Assembly (NCBI GenBank): GCA_030152675.1
Contig: JASLIY010000062.1
Coordinates: 1 to 10,870, forward strand
Direction of reading: 5' to 3'
DNA: 10,870 nt
DNA from: Acinetobacter sp.
GTDB lineage: Bacteria; Pseudomonadota; Gammaproteobacteria; Pseudomonadales; Moraxellaceae
Shown here in pieces: positions 1 through 7,323 of the stretch (within the stretch, counting starts at the first letter, position 1; each line of letters begins with the position of its first letter). The notes beneath the pieces were generated by a model. That model searched no databases and had not been told where the DNA came from. It saw only the letters and a program-made list of their open reading frames with translations. Made by a program: the position numbers and the translations under genes.

Positions 1-1009
1 CAAATAATACGATCGAGAACCACAAGCCCACAGCACCATACATGGCAAACCACAGCGATGCGGTAGCAGCACCATAAAGTAGTGTCGCAATTAAAAAACC
101 ATTGTGTTTACCAAATCGACCCGCCAACCAAATCCAGCACCATGTGGTGGCGATGGTCAGGACGGTTAAACCAAGAAATATGGTCGGTATGGTCGCAGCA
201 TCATTGCCTAACCAGTATTTGCTATAAAAAGGAAGCATCGCGGTGCTTAAAGCCACCGAGATCATTTGAATCATAAAACCGAGCCATAACCAACTGAAAG
301 CACGATTTTTAAAGGGCGCCAACATTGAGCCTCGTTTGTTCAATGACGGCGGTGAAGCTTTGGCTGCTGCCTGAGCCGTCCCTGTCCCGACAACCGCACT
401 TGCCATACCGCCAAATGCAATCAGCGCAATCAGAACAGCCATATAGGTATATGCTTGATGATCGCCCCCTTGAGCTGCTACCACCCACGGCGCTAAAGCA
501 CCTGCCAGTAGAAAACCCAATGCTAGGATCGCACTACGCCAAGCGGCAATTCGAGTCCGTACATGCGGATCATCGGTAACCTCTGCAAGCAAAGTTGCAT
601 AAGGTACGGTAAACAAAGAATACCCAGTGCTGGTCAGGGTGTAAAATATAACAACCCATAACAATGTTGACTGCCAACTGGACAAATCAGGAGGTGAAAA
701 CATCATGATAAAGGCGATCAAAAACACCAATGCACCCAGTGCCATTAATGGTCGTCGTCGCCCCCAACGTGTATTTAGACGATCTGACCAACGTCCCAGC
801 AACGGATCAAAAATTAACTCCCACACTTTGGGAATCAAAATCCCAATACCTGCGGCTCCCGGTGGAATCGCTAAAATTTCCGTCATAAAAAAAAGCAGTA
901 AAATTTGCGGTGTCAGTATAAATATCGCGGGTCCAAGACTCCCCATGCCATAGGCAGGAGCAAACCAACGTGTAGGTAAACCAGAAGAAGTTATTTTTGT
1001 TTGCTGCAT
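1..1009 (-). CDS. GPH/MelB-type cation symporter (MFS_2), 3' end outside the window
   Basis: The minus frame is open from ATG at 1009 to the left edge, giving 336 residues. Family members usually have about 430-470, so roughly the last quarter is missing. It is a polytopic inner-membrane protein with many hydrophobic stretches separated by short loops. The family-diagnostic loop after helix 2 is at residues 68-87 (DPLLGRWSDRLNTRWGRRRP). A second family motif, TVPYATLLAEVTDD, is at residues 134-147. Known family members import glycosides, pentosides, hexuronides or other small organics with H+ or Na+. The substrate here cannot be read from the sequence. It is the last visible gene of the leftward operon, 51 bases after the regulator. 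The start is supported because the conserved N-terminal YAMGSLGP segment begins near residue 20 and the next in-frame ATG lies inside it. The ribosome site is poor: AGGA sits only 2 bases from the ATG, and a better AAGGA serves an out-of-frame ATG. Confidence 0.88.
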   Translation of the reverse strand, partial: MQQTKITSSGLPTRWFAPAYGMGSLGPAIFILTPQILLLFFMTEILAIPPGAAGIGILIPKVWELIFDPLLGRWSDRLNTRWGRRRPLMALGALVFLIAFIMMFSPPDLSSWQSTLLWVVIFYTLTSTGYSLFTVPYATLLAEVTDDPHVRTRIAAWRSAILALGFLLAGALAPWVVAAQGGDHQAYTYMAVLIALIAFGGMASAVVGTGTAQAAAKASPPSLNKRGSMLAPFKNRAFSWLWLGFMIQMISVALSTAMLPFYSKYWLGNDAATIPTIFLGLTVLTIATTWCWIWLAGRFGKHNGFLIATLLYGAATASLWFAMYGAVGLWFSIVLF

Positions 1010-1060
1010 AATCCTAGTCTCATAATATTAAAATCCTTATTAATACAAAGCGCGATGGAG

Positions 1061-3655
1061 CTACCTTAGGAGTCCCAGTGTCTTTGCTCTGGCCACTGCC
1101 AGAGTGCGTCGATTGACCTGAAACTTAACGTTAATACGCTTTGCATGCGCCTTTACGGTATGCAGTGAAATAGAGAGAATGTCTGCGATTTCTGCATTGG
1201 AATGTCCTTTTGCAATTAACTCTAAAACCACGTGTTCGCGTGGACTCAAGAGCGTTTCCGCACTCCCGATCAACGTGTTCGGTGCAATCCGATTCAGATC
1301 ACGCTGAGGAGACTCAAGTTCGGCATGAGGTTGAACTTGCGATATAAAATTGCCCTCCGTGACAAGTTGCCCCTGCCCTTGACGCATCGCCATCGCTGCT
1401 GCGGACGCCAACATACGCTCAGCTTGGCGAGTATCACCGCGTTGATGGCGCGCCTTGCCTAAGGCCATCAGTGCTTGACTGACAATGACTTGAAAACCAA
1501 ATTCTTCAGCTTTTTCCAAGACCTGAGTTAATATCCCAATGGCTTCATCAATTGCACCTTGCGCACAAAGCACCTGAGCATGTAGAAAACTCATCAATGC
1601 AAATAACTCAGGACAAGCACTCGGCGGGGTCAATAACGTCGAATCATTGTACTTACGCTCCATACGTGCCAAGAGATGAATCGCGGAATGACATTGATTG
1701 CCTAATAAATCAACACTGACACTCGCAATACTAAGCACGCTACGATAAATCGACTCAGAGATGCCACGACTGTGCATACGCCGCTGCACGTCAACTAAAC
1801 GTTGTTGCGCGGGTTCCGTATCACCACGTCGCGCATCTAACTGCGCCAATAGCACATCACTATAAAAAAACACCGGCGTTCCCGCTGCCATTGAAAGCTC
1901 TAGGCCTTGTTCAAGTGGTAAACGCGCGGCCGTATCTTGACCAATTAACATCAAGAGCCATCCACGGCGAATCTGTTGTGCAGCGCTCAGTAAAGCCGAC
2001 CCACCACTTTGACCAATCAAGACCTTGACCTTGTCCAACAGCTGTAAAGCACGATGTAAATGTCCCGCCAATTCCTCCACTTGTGCTTGATCCAACAACA
2101 ACTGACACTCAAGTAACATTTCACCTTTGAGCCGAGCCAATTCTAGGCCTTGCATCTGTTGGTGCTGAGCCACTTCATATTGGCCTAAAGCCAACGCTGC
2201 GCGTGTTACACATGAAAAACACAGTATCATCTGCGTCCAATCTTGATCCTGATCAAGCTCGACCAATGCACTGCTCCCGAACTGACAAGCTTCCCGCGCT
2301 TGGCCCCGATGCAATGCCAGTTCCGCCTGTAAAGCCAATTGAGTTGCCTTGCTGCCCTGTTTGGAAAATGCAGAAAGATAATCTGCTGCGCGCTCTAATT
2401 TCCCCCCCATCAATAACGCTCGTGTTGCCACCGCCAAAGCTTGTGGCTGCTCACTAAAATCAGCAATGCTTAACTGATCTAGGCCCGATAAAAGTAAAGT
2501 CAGATTGTTGGCTGTCCATAATTTTTGCAGCGGCACCTGCGCCAAAGCCTGCGCTGCGCGAGGTGCTTCCCCAAGACAAATCGCATAGGCAAAAGCACTC
2601 AAATAACGCCCTTGTTGCTCAAGCCAATCCAATGCAGCCCGTAATGCGCCGTGCTGTTGTGGATGACGCTCTCTCAAGACTGAGCGCAAAGGTTCGTATA
2701 CGGTAAACTGATCAGCACTGCCTGCTAAACTGCGCAAACAAACTTGCTTGGCCAACAACGCCTGCAATGACAGTGTTTCTCCAGATAAAAATGCACACAG
2801 CGCACTATCGACAAAGGGCGCATGTGCAATCAGTTGGAGTAGGTGCTGTTCCGAAGCGGACATCCCCTGCAAAATTTCCTGATCAAGATAATCAAGTAAG
2901 GGAGGATAGCGATGTAAGTTGATCTGCATCAAAGCTTGGGGGCCGCGCTGTGCATATAGAAATAGCCGAAGACCCGCCACCCAGCCATCTGTCTGCTGAT
3001 AGAGCTGTCGAGCACAGAAGTTCTGATCAGGTGCCAGTACATTGAGCACGCGGGTCACTTCGGATAACGTCAGCGCCAAATCCTCACTCTTTAACTCCAG
3101 CAATTGACCATCCAATAATAACCGACTGAGTGGCCATGCCGGCCGACGCCGTGTCGTGATCAGCCACTGCACATGGCTAGTGGCTTGGCGCTGTATATGG
3201 GTGAATAACCAAGCATCCACTTCACTGTTCGGCTGGTAATCATCCAAGACAATCAAGTGATTGCTACAGCAACATAAAGCTTGAGCCAAACGTTCCTCAT
3301 CGACTTCGGTGAGTTTGAGTGCCGCGCCGAGCTGAGCCATCAGCACGGTCGGCGTCAAGCTCTGATCCGATCGCAGTGCAACCCAGATCACTTTTCTTGC
3401 ATATTCAGGCACCATCTGATCGGCCTGTTGCGCCGTCGTGTCATGCTCAGCAAGCGCATGATCAGATTGAGATATGCTATTGCAATGCGCACCGACCAAG
3501 CGCAATGCAGAAAACTGATGTGCAACGACGGTCTTTCCAAAACCCGCTGGCGCACACAGCAATCTTAAACGTAAAGCCTGTGCTGGCATTAACATCGTCA
3601 GCAAGCGTTCACGCTCAATCACATGCTCTTGAATAGGCGAACCCAATCCCTGCAT
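1061..3655 (-). CDS. MalT-like LuxR-family transcriptional activator (STAND ATPase type)
   Basis: This is an 864-residue cytoplasmic regulator, close in length to E. coli MalT (about 900). Walker A is APAGFGKT at residues 35-42 and Walker B is LIVLDDY at 134-140. A long helical, TPR-like repeat region covers roughly residues 350-780. The last 63 residues (802-864) are a GerE/LuxR DNA-binding domain with the core SNAEIADILSISLHTVKAH. In MalT, inducer binding with ATP promotes oligomerisation and binding to repeated short boxes; the same is inferred here. Between Walker A and the next strand (IWVAL, from residue 90) lies a polar stretch at about 55-86 that seems longer than usual. The start is well fixed: GAGGAGG (3663-3669) stands 7 bases before the ATG. 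It is the third gene of the operon, 25 bases after the oxidoreductase, so it probably activates its own operon. The ligand is unknown. Confidence 0.92.
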   Translation of the reverse strand: MQGLGSPIQEHVIERERLLTMLMPAQALRLRLLCAPAGFGKTVVAHQFSALRLVGAHCNSISQSDHALAEHDTTAQQADQMVPEYARKVIWVALRSDQSLTPTVLMAQLGAALKLTEVDEERLAQALCCCSNHLIVLDDYQPNSEVDAWLFTHIQRQATSHVQWLITTRRRPAWPLSRLLLDGQLLELKSEDLALTLSEVTRVLNVLAPDQNFCARQLYQQTDGWVAGLRLFLYAQRGPQALMQINLHRYPPLLDYLDQEILQGMSASEQHLLQLIAHAPFVDSALCAFLSGETLSLQALLAKQVCLRSLAGSADQFTVYEPLRSVLRERHPQQHGALRAALDWLEQQGRYLSAFAYAICLGEAPRAAQALAQVPLQKLWTANNLTLLLSGLDQLSIADFSEQPQALAVATRALLMGGKLERAADYLSAFSKQGSKATQLALQAELALHRGQAREACQFGSSALVELDQDQDWTQMILCFSCVTRAALALGQYEVAQHQQMQGLELARLKGEMLLECQLLLDQAQVEELAGHLHRALQLLDKVKVLIGQSGGSALLSAAQQIRRGWLLMLIGQDTAARLPLEQGLELSMAAGTPVFFYSDVLLAQLDARRGDTEPAQQRLVDVQRRMHSRGISESIYRSVLSIASVSVDLLGNQCHSAIHLLARMERKYNDSTLLTPPSACPELFALMSFLHAQVLCAQGAIDEAIGILTQVLEKAEEFGFQVIVSQALMALGKARHQRGDTRQAERMLASAAAMAMRQGQGQLVTEGNFISQVQPHAELESPQRDLNRIAPNTLIGSAETLLSPREHVVLELIAKGHSNAEIADILSISLHTVKAHAKRINVKFQVNRRTLAVARAKTLGLLR

Positions 3656-3680
3656 CGCAAAGCCTCCTCATCTCGGCTAT

Positions 3681-4868
3681 TTAAGGCACCCTTTCAACAT
3701 CGCCTTCACAACTGAGCGTGAGACCACAGCCTTCTGAACCGGTAAAGCCATCAAGTAATGCAAAGAAAGCATCTGGGTCTACCGCTTGTTCAGGTGACAT
3801 CACACCAGGTCCTCGAATGGCATGCTGTGAAAGCAAGGGCAAAAACAAAGCCAGTGGTATGCCGGTCACGGCACTCATGCCACCTTCAGGGACGCGCTTG
3901 AGTGTCGCACCCACCCGAAGTGGCAAGCCATCTTTTAAACCTTCAGCATAAGCCATGATGCCAGGTGCATGAGCGTCTTCGTTCTGCATCAACTGGGCAC
4001 GGCGCTGATCACGACCGCCATTGTCCATCAATCCAACAGCAGCCTGATCCACACTGAGGCGACCGGATCGAACATCTTCGGCCAAAGCCCGAAGGTCGTC
4101 AACAATCTCTCCTACCCCCAGCATCCCGTTGATACAGTTTTTTAAATTTGGAAACTGGCGTGGAAATGTGACCGCTTCAGGATGACCAATACTCCATAAA
4201 TCCATCCACCCATAGCCCGGATAATTAAAGCGGCGTGATGCTAAAGGCAAATGATCTTGCACTTGACCATCCTGTCGCAGTGGAATAGTTTCGGTTAAAC
4301 AATGCACCAGATGGACCGCAGCTGCATCGGCACTTGCTGCGGCTTCGCCTTCTTCAAAGAAACCATCATCTTGATTATGTGCATTCGACAGTCGCCAAGC
4401 AGAATAGAGCGTATCAACTTGATCCAACTGTTGGGTGGCTTTCATGGCCAGCATGTTGGCAATTCCCGGACTTGCACCCAAACCAATCACGGCTGTAATG
4501 CCTTTTTGTACCGCCTGTTCATGCAAGGCCAACATTTCCAAAGTCGGTTGCCAGTCGTCACAGATATCGCAATAGTGTTTCGCTTCATCAATCGCCGCTT
4601 GCAAGACCGGCACACCAAAGCGAAAAAAAGGCCCTGCTGAATTGAGTACCACATCACATGCACGAATGGCCTCACGTAAATCCTGTGCATTGCTAATATC
4701 CAAATAACGAGCACTAAAACGCGAATCATTGAGGGATGCTGCAAAACGCGATGCACGATCAAAATCAAGGCCTGCAAGCACCACTTGCTCGACAAAATCA
4801 AAGCTTTGAATGGCGCGTATCACTGCACGTCCCATACTCCCACCACCACCGATGGCCAATACTTTCAT
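3681..4868 (-). CDS. Saccharopine-dehydrogenase-like NAD(P)-dependent oxidoreductase
   Basis: A 395-residue cytoplasmic protein. The N-terminus forms a Rossmann beta-alpha-beta unit with GGGGSMG at residues 7-13, typical of the saccharopine dehydrogenase NADP-binding family. Further family features are the LNSAGPFFRFG stretch, a conserved HYCDICDD segment, and the VIGLGASPGIANMLA loop that precedes the C-terminal catalytic domain. The family covers lysine-pathway enzymes, polyamine-pathway reductases and many uncharacterised reductases. Nothing here points to lysine synthesis. The operon, with an outer-membrane protein, a MalT-like regulator and a symporter, suggests a catabolic oxidation or reduction of an imported compound (inference). 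The start has a GGAGAAGG ribosome site at 4872-4879, and the Rossmann motif begins at residue 3. The gene follows the DUF1302 gene by 75 bases and precedes the regulator by 25. No damage is seen. Confidence 0.85.
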   Translation of the reverse strand: MKVLAIGGGGSMGRAVIRAIQSFDFVEQVVLAGLDFDRASRFAASLNDSRFSARYLDISNAQDLREAIRACDVVLNSAGPFFRFGVPVLQAAIDEAKHYCDICDDWQPTLEMLALHEQAVQKGITAVIGLGASPGIANMLAMKATQQLDQVDTLYSAWRLSNAHNQDDGFFEEGEAAASADAAAVHLVHCLTETIPLRQDGQVQDHLPLASRRFNYPGYGWMDLWSIGHPEAVTFPRQFPNLKNCINGMLGVGEIVDDLRALAEDVRSGRLSVDQAAVGLMDNGGRDQRRAQLMQNEDAHAPGIMAYAEGLKDGLPLRVGATLKRVPEGGMSAVTGIPLALFLPLLSQHAIRGPGVMSPEQAVDPDAFFALLDGFTGSEGCGLTLSCEGDVERVP

Positions 4869-4891
4869 GTTCCTTCTCCCTAAGTTGTATT

Positions 4892-4920
4892 TGATCTACA
4901 CGCAGTCTCTGGTGCGATCA
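4892..4920 (-). repeat. Imperfect inverted repeat between the first two operon genes
   Basis: In the 75-base gap, TGATC (4892-4896) pairs with GATCA (4916-4920), and GCA (4902-4904) continues the stem with TGC (4913-4915) after a 5-base bulge. No T-run follows on the minus strand, so it is not a convincing terminator. It could adjust mRNA stability or partial read-through between the abundant outer-membrane gene and the downstream genes. Confidence 0.25.
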
Positions 4921-4943
4921 GTTGCTGCTCCATACAGCGTGCA

Positions 4944-6737
4944 TTAAAAACTCATACCGAGGCTGAGCGAGATAAAATCACGATCGACCCAAGTGTTATA
5001 TCCACCGCCAAAATAGTTTTTCGCAGTCAATGTGGCGCGATAGCGTTCCTCATAGCGCGCAGTTAAAGACAGTTCGATGGATTTGGCTTCCTGATTAAAG
5101 TTCGGACCCCATCCTTTCACATCATGCGTCCACACCAGCATGGGTCTTAAACTGATTCCTGCACCAATATCAGCAAACTCCGCAATCAACGCAGAACGAT
5201 AGCCCCAAGAGTTTTTGCTATAAAAACCTTGACCATTGCAGTATTGCGGATTGTCGGTATTCAGCAGCGTTTCACACAATCCTGGTACGGCAACTTCGCC
5301 ATAACCATAGATAGAGTCACGCCCAAAGCGCACTTGCCCCGGCCCAGTTTTAAGATCACCAATATGATTCCAAGCCACTTCACTCATGAACAGAAACCAT
5401 TCCGCCCCCAAGGCACCGGGCAAAAACTGGCTAAAAGAAAGCTGTGCTTGATGAACGGGAAGGCGACGATAGCCCTGAAGAAACGTACTTTCTTCGACGC
5501 TCTCTCCCGATTGAATAACGCCAGGACTGATCGGCATCCCGATATTGCTCAGTGCAATGCTGTCAATTCCGAGCGCGGTATAGGTCAGATCGGTCGTATT
5601 GACTTGCAAAGGCATATTGGGACGATAGCTGAACTCACCAGCAAATTTGGTCGTGCCTTCGGCGAGTTCTGTTTGAAAAGTCGCAGCATATAATTTTATT
5701 TTGTCAGGATAGTCCGCCATGTAGCCCGCCATCGGTGAGTTACCCACCAAATCTTGATCAAACTGCGGATCTTGTACATCCAATATGCTGCTGGTCACCA
5801 CACTGTAAAAGGGTGCTCGACTGTGATATTGGGTTGCAAATAAGCCAAACTTGGTATTCTTGAGCGCAGGCTCAGTCCAACGCAATGCAATACCATATTC
5901 ACTCCCATCTTTCGGGGTATGGTCAGCGTTGCGTGGGATATACAGATAATCGGCATCACCCGGGCGAAAATCACTGCCATAAATCAGGTTACCTTGCAGG
6001 CAACCATCCTGAATCACGTCTGTGGTTGAAAAGAAAGTACCGCAATTACTCACAGCCATCTTTTCCCAACCGAACTGATAAAACAGATCCACGCTGAGAT
6101 CACTGCCCAACTTCTGCGTCAAATACACCATCGGTGCAGGAATAAGTGCTTCTTCTAGTTTCATGCCCGGACGGCGATAAGCATTGCCATCATAAGCATA
6201 TAAATCATTTAAGGCATGGGTATAATCATCATCGCCCCATGCCACAACTTGTCTCCCCACACGAATTTCACCCTCCATATCTTTGACTTGCCAACGTGCA
6301 AAGGCATAGGCATCCAACAGCTCCACTCCGGATGTTCGTGCATAACGATAACGTCCGTGATTGCTAATATCATATAAGTGTTGGTGATGATCTTGTTGCT
6401 CAATGTCGTACCACCACTTACCGCGTACGAAAATGCCGACATCCTGATATTCCAAGTTCAGGCTATGCAATCCTTTGAGGACTTGGGTATAGGCATCGCC
6501 TTTTTTAAAATTGAGCCGGTGATCATCTGATGACAACGTCGATGCGGTGCCACCATTGCCAACACCAATCAAAGCCTTGTCCGGATCAGCTAAGGCCCAA
6601 CCGACCCCGATACTGATATCGTTATCTAAACGTCCATGCACAGCAGCATGTTCAAATTCGAAGGCCCAAAGCGGTGAACTCACTAAAGCGCCACACGCAG
6701 CTAGGGCGAGATTGAGGTGGTTTTTTATTTTCATCAT
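4944..6737 (-). CDS. DUF1302 family outer-membrane protein
   Basis: A 597-residue precursor. Residues 1 to about 25 form a signal peptide (basic MMKIKNH, hydrophobic core, SSPLWA cleavage box). The mature chain is rich in alternating polar/aromatic strands and ends in SLSLGMSF. The terminal phenylalanine is the usual signal for insertion by the BAM machinery, so an outer-membrane beta-barrel is likely. The sequence pattern (GRLDNDISIGVGWA near the N-terminus, GRQVVAWGDD, then RRPGMKLEEALIP) is that of DUF1302 proteins, which often sit in gene sets for breakdown of hydrophobic compounds such as steroids. DUF1329, their common partner, is not seen in this window. Two cysteine pairs (near residue 235 and in the last fifth) may form loop disulfides. 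It is the first gene of the leftward operon. ATG codons at 6737 and 6734 are both possible; AGGAA at 6744-6748 stands 6 bases from the first. The transported or bound substrate is unknown. Confidence 0.85.
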   Translation of the reverse strand: MMKIKNHLNLALAACGALVSSPLWAFEFEHAAVHGRLDNDISIGVGWALADPDKALIGVGNGGTASTLSSDDHRLNFKKGDAYTQVLKGLHSLNLEYQDVGIFVRGKWWYDIEQQDHHQHLYDISNHGRYRYARTSGVELLDAYAFARWQVKDMEGEIRVGRQVVAWGDDDYTHALNDLYAYDGNAYRRPGMKLEEALIPAPMVYLTQKLGSDLSVDLFYQFGWEKMAVSNCGTFFSTTDVIQDGCLQGNLIYGSDFRPGDADYLYIPRNADHTPKDGSEYGIALRWTEPALKNTKFGLFATQYHSRAPFYSVVTSSILDVQDPQFDQDLVGNSPMAGYMADYPDKIKLYAATFQTELAEGTTKFAGEFSYRPNMPLQVNTTDLTYTALGIDSIALSNIGMPISPGVIQSGESVEESTFLQGYRRLPVHQAQLSFSQFLPGALGAEWFLFMSEVAWNHIGDLKTGPGQVRFGRDSIYGYGEVAVPGLCETLLNTDNPQYCNGQGFYSKNSWGYRSALIAEFADIGAGISLRPMLVWTHDVKGWGPNFNQEAKSIELSLTARYEERYRATLTAKNYFGGGYNTWVDRDFISLSLGMSF

Positions 6738-6738
6738 C

Positions 6739-6753
6739 AGTACTTCCTGTACT
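6739..6753 (-). promoter_or_regulatory. Ribosome binding site displayed in a small hairpin loop
   Basis: The leader RNA of the DUF1302 gene contains AGTAC-AGGAA-GTACT. The 5-base arms are perfect complements, and the loop is the Shine-Dalgarno core AGGAA, 6 bases before the ATG. The stem is weak. It may present the ribosome site or simply be chance. Confidence 0.35.
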
Positions 6754-6764
6754 TCATTGGGTGA

Positions 6765-6793
6765 ATTATATGCAACCTAGATACACCCTATCG
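6765..6793 (-). promoter_or_regulatory. Candidate promoter of the DUF1302 operon (-10 TATAAT, no -35)
   Basis: On the minus strand TATAAT lies at 6770-6765. A start at about A6758 would give a 21-base leader up to the ATG at 6737. The hexamer 17 bases upstream reads CGATAG (6793-6788), which does not resemble TTGACA. A perfect -10 without a -35 usually means dependence on an activator. Seen directly: the motif and spacing. Inferred: use as a promoter. Confidence 0.5.
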
Positions 6794-6838
6794 AATACCC
6801 TCCACGCATCACATTACCCTTAGGGGTTATTCACACCC
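6785..6838 (-). promoter_or_regulatory. GGGT repeat cluster, candidate activator boxes
   Basis: On the minus strand the tetramer GGGT occurs four times in one orientation, at 6788-6785, 6800-6797, 6819-6816 and 6838-6835. Start-to-start distances are 12, 19 and 19 bases. Three of them extend to AGGGT. One inverted copy at 6823-6827 makes the 12-base near-palindrome ACCCTTAGGGGT (6816-6827). Relative to a start at 6758 the boxes lie near -29, -41, -60 and -79. E. coli MalT binds short G-rich boxes repeated in front of promoters lacking a -35, so these are candidate sites for the MalT-like protein encoded at 1061-3655. This is inference. Confidence 0.4.
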
Positions 6839-7202
6839 CCCTCTTTTCTTATTCTGGATTGAAGTCAAAAAAACTCGTAGCTAGACATTCACCTCGATAA
6901 ATACTTTTATCCTGTGATGATTTAATATACTGCCCGCGCCAAGTTTACGCGATCATCCATACTGATTTTTAAACCAGCTCAAAGCACCAAATTTTAAATA
7001 CCATTCAATAAAATAAAACCCAGCACGATTATATTTATTCTACAAGCGAAGAGAAAATGTCTTATTCACAACTGCTAAAATCGTCTTAAAATAAAAATAA
7101 ACAACAGCATTATGAAATACAATCCAGATGCATGAGAAAATATTTTAAGCTTTATTTTTATTACTTTTACAATATATTCATCATATTAATTTTATCAAAA
7201 AT

Positions 7203-7239
7203 AGCCATTGACCAAAATAAAACAAAAAAAATAATGGCT
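7203..7239. repeat. Inverted repeat spanning the AraC-gene promoter
   Basis: AGCCATT (7203-7209) and AATGGCT (7233-7239) are perfect 7-base inverted arms with centres 30 bases apart, about three helical turns. One arm touches the -35 and the other overlaps the -10. This layout would fit an operator for repression or autoregulation. No T-run follows, so it is not a terminator. Confidence 0.35.
7208..7235 (+). promoter_or_regulatory. Candidate promoter of the AraC-type gene
   Basis: TTGACC (7208-7213, 5 of 6 matches to the -35 consensus) and AATAAT (7230-7235, 5 of 6 to the -10) are separated by 16 bases. A start near 7242 would give a leader of about 80 bases. In DNA this A+T-rich, -10-like hexamers are frequent, so support comes mainly from the -35. 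Confidence 0.35.
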
Positions 7240-7265
7240 TATATTATATTAACTTAAAACCCAAC

Positions 7266-7279
7266 CATTCAATCGAATG
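7266..7279. repeat. Short inverted repeat in the AraC-gene leader
   Basis: CATTC-AATC-GAATG has perfect 5-base arms around a 4-base centre, 44 bases before the ATG at 7324. It could be a protein site or a small leader hairpin. It is short enough to be chance. Confidence 0.25.
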
Positions 7280-7323
7280 ATTTTCAAGCATTACAATCAA
7301 AGTTGAATTTAGGATCGTTTTTC

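Larger units (their letters stand above)
6738..7323. other. Divergent A+T-rich intergenic region
   Basis: This gap of 586 bases separates the DUF1302 gene from the AraC-type gene. The first 100 bases next to DUF1302 hold the -10 and the GGGT repeats. From about 6890 onwards the DNA becomes extremely A+T-rich: 7141-7200 has only 7 G/C in 60 bases and 7201-7260 has 12 in 60. It contains several A- and T-tracts, the candidate AraC promoter and two inverted repeats. Short reading frames (7057-7089, 10 residues; 7132-7257, 41 residues) lack a convincing ribosome site. Such DNA is a usual target for H-NS-like silencers. I see no gene here that I would call real. Confidence 0.6.

Noticed and set aside
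705..953. Plus-strand open frames inside 82-953
   Set aside because: They lie antisense to the symporter, whose frame shows clear family motifs, and they have arginine/proline-rich, unstructured sequences typical of shadow frames.
3281..3636. Two overlapping plus-strand frames opposite the regulator's ATPase domain
   Set aside because: They are antisense to Walker A and B coding sequence with strong motif support; no recognisable domain is seen.
5229..5693. 154-residue plus-strand frame opposite the DUF1302 gene
   Set aside because: The longest antisense frame, but it has no domain, no membrane signal and no ribosome site. The minus-strand barrel protein explains the region.
7057..7089. 10-residue frame with a purine-rich stretch upstream, in the spacer
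   Set aside because: Too short and without conservation evidence; expected by chance in A+T-rich DNA.
7303..7323. TTG at 7303 as the start of the AraC-type gene
   Set aside because: No ribosome site stands before it, whereas ATG 7324 has AGGA 9 bases upstream; the seven extra residues match nothing in the family.
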